Assembly (NCBI GenBank): GCA_902790215.1
Contig: CADAQX010000013.1
Coordinates: forward strand, 1 to 53,366
Origin: an uncultured Bacteroidota bacterium
GTDB lineage: Bacteria; Bacteroidota; Bacteroidia; Bacteroidales; P3
DNA: 53,366 nucleotides
Direction of reading: 5' to 3'
Shown: piece after piece, positions 1 to 7,123 of the stretch
Layout: each line of letters opens with the position of its first letter
Position numbering within the stretch: position 1 is the first letter of the stretch
Made by a program: the position numbers and the translations under genes
The notes under the pieces: model-generated
What the model was told of the DNA's origin: nothing
What the model saw: the letters and a program-made list of their open reading frames with translations, nothing else
The model's database searches: none

Positions 1-309
1 GGTATCGTGAATGAGCTTGTTGATGTAATCGCTGCTGTCGGCGAATTCGTAGGGGACAAACTCGTGGCACAGGCTTACCCAGGCGGAGTCGGTGGTGGCC
101 TGAAGGAGGGTGACATCGACGAGGGTGGTGTCGTCGACGGGGTAGTCGCGCACGTAGAAGGCTTCGATGCCCTCCTGCCCCCGGTACTGCCAGTAAAGCT
201 TGCTGCACTGCCACGGCAGGGGGCAGCGTGTCGACAGCATGGTCAGCAGCCCCATTATGATGAGGAGCAGGCAGACGAGTATTACGGCTGTCCAGGATAT
301 TCGTTTCAT
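1..309 (-). CDS. Hypothetical membrane-anchored protein (partial, C-terminus off the window)
   Basis: The first 103 codons of a gene that runs off the left edge. The protein starts MKRISWTAVILVCLLLIMG, a single N-terminal hydrophobic segment after a short basic stretch, so it is either a signal anchor or a signal peptide. The visible remainder is hydrophilic, contains Cys residues around positions 33 and 39, and matches no family I recognise. Its ATG overlaps the TGA of the upstream anti-sigma-like gene (ATGA), so the two are probably translationally coupled. The position, third in a sigma/anti-sigma operon, suggests an envelope-associated product of that regulon; this is inference. Confidence 0.6.
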   Translation of the reverse strand, partial: MKRISWTAVILVCLLLIIMGLLTMLSTRCPLPWQCSKLYWQYRGQEGIEAFYVRDYPVDDTTLVDVTLLQATTDSAWVSLCHEFVPYEFADSSDYINKLIHDT

Positions 310-965
310 GGCTGGGTGTTGTTTGCGATTATGGTGTCGATGATGGCTATGGTTTCCATGTGCTCGGCGGTGTCGGCAGAGGTTGTTTTGCATTCGTTGC
401 CAGCAGGGTTGCAGGCTGCGAAGGCGAAGACTGTTGTCGCTGCCAGGATGGTGGCGACGGATTTGAGGGAGGAGGCTTGCAGGAGGGAGTAGCGACGCTG
501 GGTTGCCAAGGCGTCGAGGTGCAGTGCAGTGTCGAAGGATGGATGGCCGACATTGCCAGTGGGTGTAGTCAAAGCGTTCAGGGTGTGTGGTCTGCGCTTT
601 GTAGGGCGGGCGCCGAAGGACAGGAAGCAGACGACCGCAATGACGGCGGCAGCCCCGATGCAGTAGAGTGTCCGCAGGACGCTGTCGGGCTGCCGGATGA
701 CGGCTATGGCGGCGGAGACGACGATGACTGTGCAGAAGACGGCTACGGCGATGTAGGCTATGCGTATGCGGCGTTTGGTGGCCTTGAGGGTTTCGGTGTC
801 GATGCGGAGGAGGGGCCTGTCGGAGCGGTCGATGATTTCGTCGATGCGTTGCGAATGCTCGTCCCAGGCGGCCTGTAGCTGCTGCCATATTTTTTCGGCC
901 TCAAGTTCTTCAAGAACGTTGTTGGCGGGAGGCGATGGGTTGCCGGGTTGCTTTGTCTTGTTCAT
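306..965 (-). CDS. Membrane protein, putative anti-sigma factor partner of the adjacent ECF sigma
   Basis: A 219-residue protein directly downstream of an ECF sigma factor, overlapping it by ATGA. The N-terminal ~68 residues are cytosolic in character, charged and rich in Trp/Gln (EKIWQQLQAAWDEHSQRIDE). Two hydrophobic spans follow at about residues 69-91 and 97-117, and a third near 165-185 ends in FAFAAC. Sigma followed by a membrane protein with a short cytosolic N-domain is the usual Bacteroidota sigma/anti-sigma layout, although no RskA or FecR domain can be recognised by eye. The anti-sigma role therefore rests on context and topology. The downstream partial gene again overlaps by ATGA. 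Confidence 0.6.
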   Translation of the reverse strand: MNKTKQPGNPSPPANNVLEELEAEKIWQQLQAAWDEHSQRIDEIIDRSDRPLLRIDTETLKATKRRIRIAYIAVAVFCTVIVVSAAIAVIRQPDSVLRTLYCIGAAAVIAVVCFLSFGARPTKRRPHTLNALTTPTGNVGHPSFDTALHLDALATQRRYSLLQASSLKSVATILAATTVFAFAACNPAGNECKTTSADTAEHMETIAIIDTIIANNTQP

Positions 966-1459
966 TTTTCTTGCTGGTTTAGTTTTTTTAATTTTTCAAT
1001 TGTACGATGGATACGTTGCCGTATGGCGGATTCGGAGATTCCGGTGAGGGAGGATATTTCGCTGGCGGTTTTCTTGTCGAGGTGGAGGTAGAGGATTTCG
1101 CGGTCGGTGTCGTTGTCGAGACGTTCGATCAGTTCGTAGAGCAGTTGGTACAGGTCGTTGTTGTCGTCGGCTATTTCGTGGTAGAGTTCTTGGTCGAGGG
1201 TAAGGAACTGGATGTGTTTCTTGCGGTGGCGGAGGTATTCGACAGCGGTGTTGCGTGCGATGCTGTACACCCAGGTGTTGACGCTGCTCTTGCCTTGGAA
1301 GGAGGGCCATTGTTCCCAGAGGTTGACCAGGATGTCCTGGAAGAGGTCGGGGAAGTCGTCGGGGTTGCCACGGGTGTAGAACTGGCATAGCTTTATCAGT
1401 GTGCCTTTGCATTGGTTGATCATCGTGTCGAACCCGATGTGCTGTTCCTCTGTTTTCAT
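962..1459 (-). CDS. ECF-family RNA polymerase sigma factor
   Basis: A 165-residue sigma-70 of the extracytoplasmic-function class. Region 2 is visible at about residues 25-80: DLFQDILVNLWEQWPSF, then NTWVYSIARNTAVEYLRHRKK, the core-binding and -10-recognition helices. Region 4 occupies about 112-160 and has a helix-turn-helix (ASEISSLTGISESAIRQRI). There is no region 1 or 3, as expected for ECF factors. The start codon is followed by a normal-length N-terminus. It heads a three-gene unit whose genes overlap by ATGA. The 450-bp upstream region has no convincing TAnnTTTG box, so transcription may be autoregulated through an ECF-type promoter; this is inference. Confidence 0.92.
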   Translation of the reverse strand: MKTEEQHIGFDTMINQCKGTLIKLCQFYTRGNPDDFPDLFQDILVNLWEQWPSFQGKSSVNTWVYSIARNTAVEYLRHRKKHIQFLTLDQELYHEIADDNNDLYQLLYELIERLDNDTDREILYLHLDKKTASEISSLTGISESAIRQRIHRTIEKLKKLNQQEK

Positions 1460-1591
1460 TTTTTCCCTGGCGTGCAGTCCGGTAGTTGTGTGCAGTTTTT
1501 GTGTCGTCTCATATAATTAGTCGTAAAAAAGGGCAAAATGTGACATGGGGATGAAGATTTTTTTTTTATAAAAAGTGTAAATGGTTGTGTG

Positions 1592-1657
1592 GTTGAGAGT
1601 TGAGAGTTGAAATTTGAGAATTGAGAATTGAGAATTGAGAGTTGAGGGTTGAGGGTT
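1592..1657. repeat. Heptamer tandem repeat, GAGAATT/GAGAGTT type
   Basis: A run of degenerate 7-bp units (TTGAGAA, TTGAGAG, TTGAGGG) between the sigma operon and the 3' end of mfd. A related run lies at 1786-1848 and a short one at 31361-31389. Both flanking genes are on the minus strand and no gene lies between 1460 and 1910. Confidence 0.8.
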
Positions 1658-1785
1658 TCCGTTACGCTTTTGCGGGCGGGTTGGGGTAGGCAGGGGAGAA
1701 AGTGAGAAGGTTGTCGTAAGTTGTGGTAGTTGGCGACATGAGTGAGGGTGGAAGTGTGTATTTTTGCAGCCGGAAAGAGGGAGGT

Positions 1786-1848
1786 TGTGAGTTGAGAGTT
1801 TAGAGTTGAGAGTTTAGGGTTGAGAGTTTAGAGTTTAGAGTTTAGAGG
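1786..1848. repeat. Heptamer tandem repeat, GAGAGTT/TAGAGTT type
   Basis: The second heptamer run in the same gap, alternating GTTGAGA and GTTTAGA units, ending about 60 bp downstream of the mfd stop codon. Period 7 would not keep a reading frame and no ORF uses it. Confidence 0.8.
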
Positions 1849-1910
1849 TGGCTTTTCTTTTTCCGAGAGGTCTTTGAGTTGTTGGATGTTGGCTTTTTGC
1901 CTTTCGGGGG

Positions 1911-4900
1911 TTAGTTGGCGGTGAGGTCGCGGATGCGGGCGATGGCGGCGTGGATGCTGTCGATGTTGTCGCAGACGAGGGTGAGGCGCTGGGCGGTTTC
2001 GCGGAGGTGGACGTCGGCGGGGTGGGACTGGGCATAGCGTATCATCTGCATGAAGTTGGCCGACTGGTAGAAGGGGTTGTCCTGGTTGGCGACGAAGTGG
2101 CAGACGAGGCGCCGCTGCCGGAGGATGAGTTTTTCGATGCCGAAGTCTTTGGCCATGCGTCGGAGGGTGATGGTCTGGACGAGTTCCTCGGTGGGTTGCG
2201 GGATGGGGCCGAAGCGGTCGGTGAGGCGTTGGCGGTAGGCGTCGAGTTCCTCTTCGGTGGAGAGGTCGTTGAGCTCTTTGTAGAGCAGCAGGCGCTCGCT
2301 GACGCTGGTGACGTAGTCGTCGGGCAGGAGCACTTCGAGGTCGGTTTCGATGACGCATTCTTTGACGTACTCTTTGGTTTCTTCCACTTCGTGGCGGAAG
2401 AGGTCGCGGAATTCGGTCTCTTTGAGTTCGTCGATGGCTTCGTTGAGGATTTTGTGGTACATGTCGTAGCCTATGTCGCTGATGAAGCCGCTCTGCTCGG
2501 CGCCAAGGATGTTGCCTGCGCCGCGGATGTCGAGGTCGCGCATGGCGATGTTGAGTCCGCTGCCGATGGTGCTGAATTCCTCGATGGCTTTGAGGCGTTT
2601 CTGGGCCTCGTCGGTGAGGACGCTGTAGGAGGGGATGAGCAGGTAGCAGAAGGCTTTTTTGTTGCTGCGCCCCACACGGCCGCGCATCTGGTGGAGGTCG
2701 CTGAGGCCGAAGTTCTGGGCGTTGTTGATGAGCATGGTGTTGGCGTTGGGGATGTCGAGGCCGTTCTCGACGAGCGCGGTGGCTACAAGCACGTCCACAT
2801 CGCCTGAGAGGAAATGCATCATGGTGTCCTCCACTTCTTTGCCATCCATCCTGCCGTGGGCCATGGCCACGCGGGCGTCGGGCACCAGACGGCTGACCAG
2901 CCCCGCCATTTCGGGCAGGTTCTCCACGCGGTTGCTGACGAAGAAGGTCTGGCCGCCGCGCGACATTTCGTAGCGGATGGCATCGCGGATGATTTCCTCG
3001 TCGAAGGTGCATATCTCGGTCTGGATGGGCTGGCGGTTGGGCGGCGCTGTGCGGATGACGCTCAGGTCGCGTGCACCCATGAGGGAGAACTGGAGTGTGC
3101 GCGGGATGGGTGTGGCGGTGAGGGTGAGGCAGTCGACGTTGACTTTCATCTGGCGCAGTCGCTCTTTGGCGCTGACGCCGAATTTCTGCTCTTCGTCGAT
3201 GATGAGGAGTCCGAGGTCTTTGAAGCGGAGGTTTTTGTTGGTGATGGCGTGGGTGCCGATGAGTATGTCTATCTTGCCTTCTTCCACGCGGCGGTAGATG
3301 TCGTTTTTCTCGCGGGTGGTGCGGAAGCGGTTGAGGTAGTCGATGTTGACGGGCAGTCCCTGCAGCCGCTCCTTGAAGGTGTTGTAGTGCTGGAAGGCGA
3401 GGATGGTGTTGGGCACGAGGACGGCCACCTGCTTGGAGTCGCAGCATGCCTTGAAGGCGGCGCGGATGGCCACTTCGGTCTTGCCGAAGCCCACGTCGCC
3501 GCAGACGAGGCGGTCCATGGGCGCGGAGTCTTCCATGTCGTGTTTGACATCCTGGGTGGCTTTGAGCTGGTCGGGGGTGTCCTCGTAGAAGAAGGAGGCT
3601 TCGAGCTGCTGCTGCAGATAGCTGTCGGGGCTGTAGGCATAGCCTTGCGATGCCTTGCGCTTGGCATAGAGTGCGATGAGGTCTTTGGCGATGTCCTTGA
3701 CCTGCTTCTTGGTTTTTTGCTTGAGGACCTGCCAGGTGTTGCTGCCCAGGCGGTTGAGGGTGGGGGCGGTGCCTTCTTTGCCTACATAGCGGCTTATCTT
3801 GTGCAGGCCGTGGATGCTGATGTAGAGGGTGTCGTTGTTTTTGTAGATGAGGCGTATCACCTCCTGGGTGTGGCCGTTGGTGGTGACTTTCTCCAGCCCG
3901 CTGAAGCGGCCTACGCCATAGTCGATGTGGGTGACGTAGTCGCCGGGTTTGAGCTCGAAGAGTTCTTTGAGGGTGAGCGCCTGGTGGGTGTCGCGCAGGT
4001 CGCGGACGGTGTATTTGTGGTAGCGCTCGAATATTTCGTGGTCGGTGAAGCAGACGATGTGTTCGTCGTCGTCGATAAAGCCGTGGTTGGGCTGGCATTG
4101 GAGGAACTCGACATACTCGATGAGATGGTCGAAGTGTACCCCCTGGCCGTTGGCGATGGCGATGGCATCGACGGTGGGGCTGTTGCCGGCAAAGACTTTT
4201 TCGAGTCTCCGCTGCTGCTGGTCGTTGGCAACGGTGATGATGAGGCGGTAGCCCCGGTCGCGGTATTGGGAGAGAGTGTCCATGAGCAGGCCGAACTGCT
4301 TGTTGAAGGCCGGCTGGGGCTGCGAATGGGTCTCCACGTTGGCTGCGTTGGAGAAGTAGCTGCTGTTGCCCTGCTCGATGATGCGGCAGCGCAGGAGCGC
4401 CTTGAGGAACTCGTTGGCGGAGCAGTAGTGCAGGGCATCCTGTCCGGTGTTGGCAAAGAGGGTCTGGATGGTTTCGCTGACGAACATAAGCCCCTGCACC
4501 CACACGAGGTCGTTGCTGCCGAAGTAGTGCAGCAGCGGCACTTTCTCTTCGACGGTGACGGTGTCCTGTGCGCGCCGTTCCATGTTGGGCAGCACGCTGA
4601 TGTTGTCGAACTGCTTGACAGAAAGCTGCGACACGGGGTCGAAGGTGCGGAGGGATTCGACGGTGTTGTCGAAGAACTCGATGCGGAAGGGGTTCTCGTT
4701 GGCAAAGGAGAAGACGTCGACAATGCCGCCGCGCACGGCGTATTGGCCGGGGTCCACCACGAAATCCACGCGCTCGAAGCCGTAGTCCTGCAGTACGTCG
4801 ATGATGAAGTCGATTTCGATTTGGGCGCCTTTGGCTATGCGGAGGGTGTTGCGGGTGAGGGTGCGCGACGAGACCACTTTTTCAAACAGCGCTTCGGGAT

Positions 4901-5345
4901 AGGTGACCACGGTGAGGCAGCGGCCGGAATTGAGCTGCTTGACCACTTCGCTCCGCTGCAGGATGTTGGCATTGTCGGTGGCGAAGAGGTCGCCCCCGTC
5001 GTCGTCCACGGCAACGGGACGGTCGGGGGACGTCTCGCCCTGTGCGGCTTTCTTTCGGGGCTTGCGCAGGGAGGAGGGGAAGAGGAGGGCGCGTTTCTGC
5101 TCCAGGTCGGCATCGGCCTCGTCGAGCATCATCTCGATGTCGTTGAGCAGGTAGTAGGCTTCCTCTTTGTTGCCGGTGATGATGAGCTGGCTGCGGTCGG
5201 GTTGTTGCACGGCCATGGCAGCGGCCACTGCTGCCGACAGGGAACCTGTCATGCCGGTGGCATGGATTCGGTCGCGGCCGGCAGCGAGGAGGCTGTCGAT
5301 TTGCGCAACTATCTGTGAGTTTGTATATATATCTGTCAGCAGCAT
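1911..5345 (-). CDS. mfd: Transcription-repair coupling factor Mfd
   Basis: An 1144-residue ATP-dependent DNA translocase that removes stalled RNA polymerase at lesions and recruits UvrA. Domains in order: a UvrB-like N-terminal region; a CarD-like RNA polymerase interaction domain (LKPGDYVTHIDYGVGRFSG); helicase lobe 1 with Walker A (GDVGFGKTEVA) and the DEEQ box (LLIIDEEQKFGV); helicase lobe 2 with the QMRGRVGRS motif VI; and a C-terminal TRCF domain. An acidic linker near residue 110-135 (KKAAQGE...VDDDGGD) looks lineage-specific. I chose the start MLLTDIYTNSQ because a TATTTTTG box lies just upstream, inside any longer version, and the family normally starts here. It is divergent from porX. 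Confidence 0.96.
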   Translation of the reverse strand: MLLTDIYTNSQIVAQIDSLLAAGRDRIHATGMTGSLSAAVAAAMAVQQPDRSQLIITGNKEEAYYLLNDIEMMLDEADADLEQKRALLFPSSLRKPRKKAAQGETSPDRPVAVDDDGGDLFATDNANILQRSEVVKQLNSGRCLTVVTYPEALFEKVVSSRTLTRNTLRIAKGAQIEIDFIIDVLQDYGFERVDFVVDPGQYAVRGGIVDVFSFANENPFRIEFFDNTVESLRTFDPVSQLSVKQFDNISVLPNMERRAQDTVTVEEKVPLLHYFGSNDLVWVQGLMFVSETIQTLFANTGQDALHYCSANEFLKALLRCRIIEQGNSSYFSNAANVETHSQPQPAFNKQFGLLMDTLSQYRDRGYRLIITVANDQQQRRLEKVFAGNSPTVDAIAIANGQGVHFDHLIEYVEFLQCQPNHGFIDDDEHIVCFTDHEIFERYHKYTVRDLRDTHQALTLKELFELKPGDYVTHIDYGVGRFSGLEKVTTNGHTQEVIRLIYKNNDTLYISIHGLHKISRYVGKEGTAPTLNRLGSNTWQVLKQKTKKQVKDIAKDLIALYAKRKASQGYAYSPDSYLQQQLEASFFYEDTPDQLKATQDVKHDMEDSAPMDRLVCGDVGFGKTEVAIRAAFKACCDSKQVAVLVPNTILAFQHYNTFKERLQGLPVNIDYLNRFRTTREKNDIYRRVEEGKIDILIGTHAITNKNLRFKDLGLLIIDEEQKFGVSAKERLRQMKVNVDCLTLTATPIPRTLQFSLMGARDLSVIRTAPPNRQPIQTEICTFDEEIIRDAIRYEMSRGGQTFFVSNRVENLPEMAGLVSRLVPDARVAMAHGRMDGKEVEDTMMHFLSGDVDVLVATALVENGLDIPNANTMLINNAQNFGLSDLHQMRGRVGRSNKKAFCYLLIPSYSVLTDEAQKRLKAIEEFSTIGSGLNIAMRDLDIRGAGNILGAEQSGFISDIGYDMYHKILNEAIDELKETEFRDLFRHEVEETKEYVKECVIETDLEVLLPDDYVTSVSERLLLYKELNDLSTEEELDAYRQRLTDRFGPIPQPTEELVQTITLRRMAKDFGIEKLILRQRRLVCHFVANQDNPFYQSANFMQMIRYAQSHPADVHLRETAQRLTLVCDNIDSIHAAIARIRDLTAN

Positions 5346-5352
5346 ATCTTTG
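5345..5352 (+). promoter_or_regulatory. Candidate -7 box (TATCTTTG) for porX
   Basis: TATCTTTG on the plus strand, with TTTG at 5320-5323 (21-bp spacing, slightly longer than usual). It overlaps the start codon of mfd and would give porX a leader of roughly 120 nt. The match to the Bacteroidota consensus is good; the function is inferred. Confidence 0.45.
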
Positions 5353-5361
5353 ACAAATTTG

Positions 5362-5369
5362 CAAAAATA
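5362..5369 (-). promoter_or_regulatory. Candidate -7 box (TATTTTTG) for mfd
   Basis: The minus-strand TATTTTTG matches TAnnTTTG and lies 17 bp upstream of the mfd ATG, implying a very short leader. No clear TTTG -33 element is seen. Confidence 0.55.
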
Positions 5370-5478
5370 CGTATTTTTCACGACATGGCGTGTTTTCTGC
5401 TGCATAAATTTATCAACCGGGGCTCTGGGCAGTGTTGTTGCCCGCACAATAAAAGCGCCAATGCCGCGTTATGAGGGC

Positions 5479-7047
5479 ATGGAAAAAATAACGATACTAT
5501 GGGCCGATGACGAAATCGACCTGCTGAAACCCCACATCCTTTTTCTCGAGGAGCGCGGCTATGCCGTCATTCCGGTGATGAGCGGCACCGAGGCCCTCGA
5601 TGCGCTTGATGAACACGGCAAGAGTATAGACATTGTCTTTTTGGACGAGAATATGCCGGGGCTGAGCGGCCTGGACACCCTCAGCCAGATTAAGACCCGC
5701 CACCCCCATGTGCCGGTTGTCATGATTACCAAGAGCGAGGAGGAGCACATCATGGACGAGGCCCTCGGCAGCAAAATCAGCGACTACCTTATCAAGCCGG
5801 TGAACCCCAACCAGATACTTATGGTCATCAAGAAGCACACCGAAGCGCGGCGGCTGCAGAGCGAGCGCAGCACGATGACCTACCAGCAACAGTTCCGCGA
5901 GATAGGCATGGAGCTCTCCGGGCGGCTGAGCCACGGCGAGTGGATTCAGCTGTATCGCAGGCTGGTGTACTGGGACTTGGAACTGAGCGGCACGGACGAC
6001 GACAACATCCACGAGATTTTCTCCTCGCAGAAGGCCGAGGCCAACCAGTTGTTCTGCAAGTTCTATGAACGGAACTATGTGGACTGGCTGAGCAACCCCA
6101 ACACCACCACCGACAAACCCTTGCTCAGCACCACCGTGCTGCGCGACAAACTCTTCCCCCTGCTCAAGGAGAACCGCCCGACATTCCTGATTGTCATCGA
6201 CAATTTCCGCTACGACCAATGGAAATACCTGCAGCCTGCCATGGAGCAGTATCTCCGCACGGAGGAGGACGGGATGTACTACAGCATCATCCCCACCACC
6301 ACCCAGTTTGCCCGCAACGCCATGTTCGGCGGGCTGATGCCCTCGGAAATCGAGCGCAAGTATCCGCAGTATTGGGTCAACGAGGACCAGGAGGGATTCA
6401 AGAACCAATACGAGAATGAGCTGCTCGACGAGAATCTGCGTCGGCACGGGTTGAACATCAAGCATTCGTACAACAAGGTGCTCAATGCACAGTATGGCCG
6501 CAAGTTGGTGGAGGGCATTCCCAACCTGTTGAACAACAGGCTGAATGTGATTATCTACAACTTTGTGGACATGCTGTCGCACGCCCGCACCGACTCCAAT
6601 ATTGTGCGGGAGCTGGCTGTCGACGAGAAAGCCTACCGCTCGGTGACCCTGAGCTGGTTTGAGCATTCGCCGCTGGCCGAGGTGTTCAAAGCCCTTGCAG
6701 GACGCGATGTCAACATCATTGTCACCACCGACCATGGCTCAGTGCGCATAGACCGTCCGGTAAAGGTGAAAGGGGATGCCAGCGTCAGTGTCAATCTGCG
6801 CTATAAGCAGGGCCGATTGCTGGACTACAACCCCAAGGAGGTGTTTGAAGTAAAGGATCCCGCCAAGATATTCCTGCCCCGCCGCCACATCACGTCGCCC
6901 TATATCTTCTGCCACGGCAACGACTTTTTTGCCTACCCCAACAACTACAACCAGTATGTGCAGTACTATATGAACACTTTCCAGCATGGCGGCATCTCGA
7001 TGGAGGAGATTCTGATACCCTTCGTCATCCTGAAGCCGAAAGCATGA
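5479..7047 (+). CDS. porX: PorX-type T9SS response regulator with PglZ domain
   Basis: A 522-residue protein with an N-terminal receiver domain (residues 1-125; acidic pair D10/D11, phospho-acceptor D56 in VFLDENMPG) and a C-terminal PglZ/alkaline-phosphatase-like domain (about 200-520; IDNFRYDQW, FVDMLSH, TTDHGSVR). This architecture and length match PorX, which with the histidine kinase PorY controls type IX secretion genes, and whose PglZ domain is a zinc-dependent phosphodiesterase in Porphyromonas. The start at MEKITILWADDE puts the receiver fold at the N-terminus; an in-frame ATG 18 bp upstream (5461) is possible. No porY lies in the window. T9SS cargo genes follow at 9598 and 11748, consistent with a working T9SS. 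Confidence 0.93.
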   Translation: MEKITILWADDEIDLLKPHILFLEERGYAVIPVMSGTEALDALDEHGKSIDIVFLDENMPGLSGLDTLSQIKTRHPHVPVVMITKSEEEHIMDEALGSKISDYLIKPVNPNQILMVIKKHTEARRLQSERSTMTYQQQFREIGMELSGRLSHGEWIQLYRRLVYWDLELSGTDDDNIHEIFSSQKAEANQLFCKFYERNYVDWLSNPNTTTDKPLLSTTVLRDKLFPLLKENRPTFLIVIDNFRYDQWKYLQPAMEQYLRTEEDGMYYSIIPTTTQFARNAMFGGLMPSEIERKYPQYWVNEDQEGFKNQYENELLDENLRRHGLNIKHSYNKVLNAQYGRKLVEGIPNLLNNRLNVIIYNFVDMLSHARTDSNIVRELAVDEKAYRSVTLSWFEHSPLAEVFKALAGRDVNIIVTTDHGSVRIDRPVKVKGDASVSVNLRYKQGRLLDYNPKEVFEVKDPAKIFLPRRHITSPYIFCHGNDFFAYPNNYNQYVQYYMNTFQHGGISMEEILIPFVILKPKA

Positions 7048-7082
7048 TTGCCCGGCATTCTGCCGAATTTATGAAAAAAAAA

Positions 7083-7113
7083 GAGGGGTTTGCGGCATTG
7101 CTGCGAACCCCTC
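7083..7113 (-). terminator. Rho-independent terminator of tex
   Basis: Stem GAGGGGTT-CGC / GCG-AACCCCTC with a short loop. On the minus strand it is followed by a run of nine T (7074-7082). It sits 10 bp past the tex stop and, as a hairpin, may also slow plus-strand transcription from porX. Confidence 0.85.
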
Positions 7114-7123
7114 GCTTATGGGG

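Noticed and set aside
1828-4503. A long minus-strand frame overlapping mfd in another frame, rich in Arg/Pro/His
   Set aside because: Mfd motifs in the other frame are complete; the product here is low-complexity and resembles no protein.
2814-5318. A long plus-strand open frame (~830 codons) opposite mfd
   Set aside because: It is the antisense shadow of mfd, with no motif, no promoter and the biased composition expected from the codon use of the real gene.
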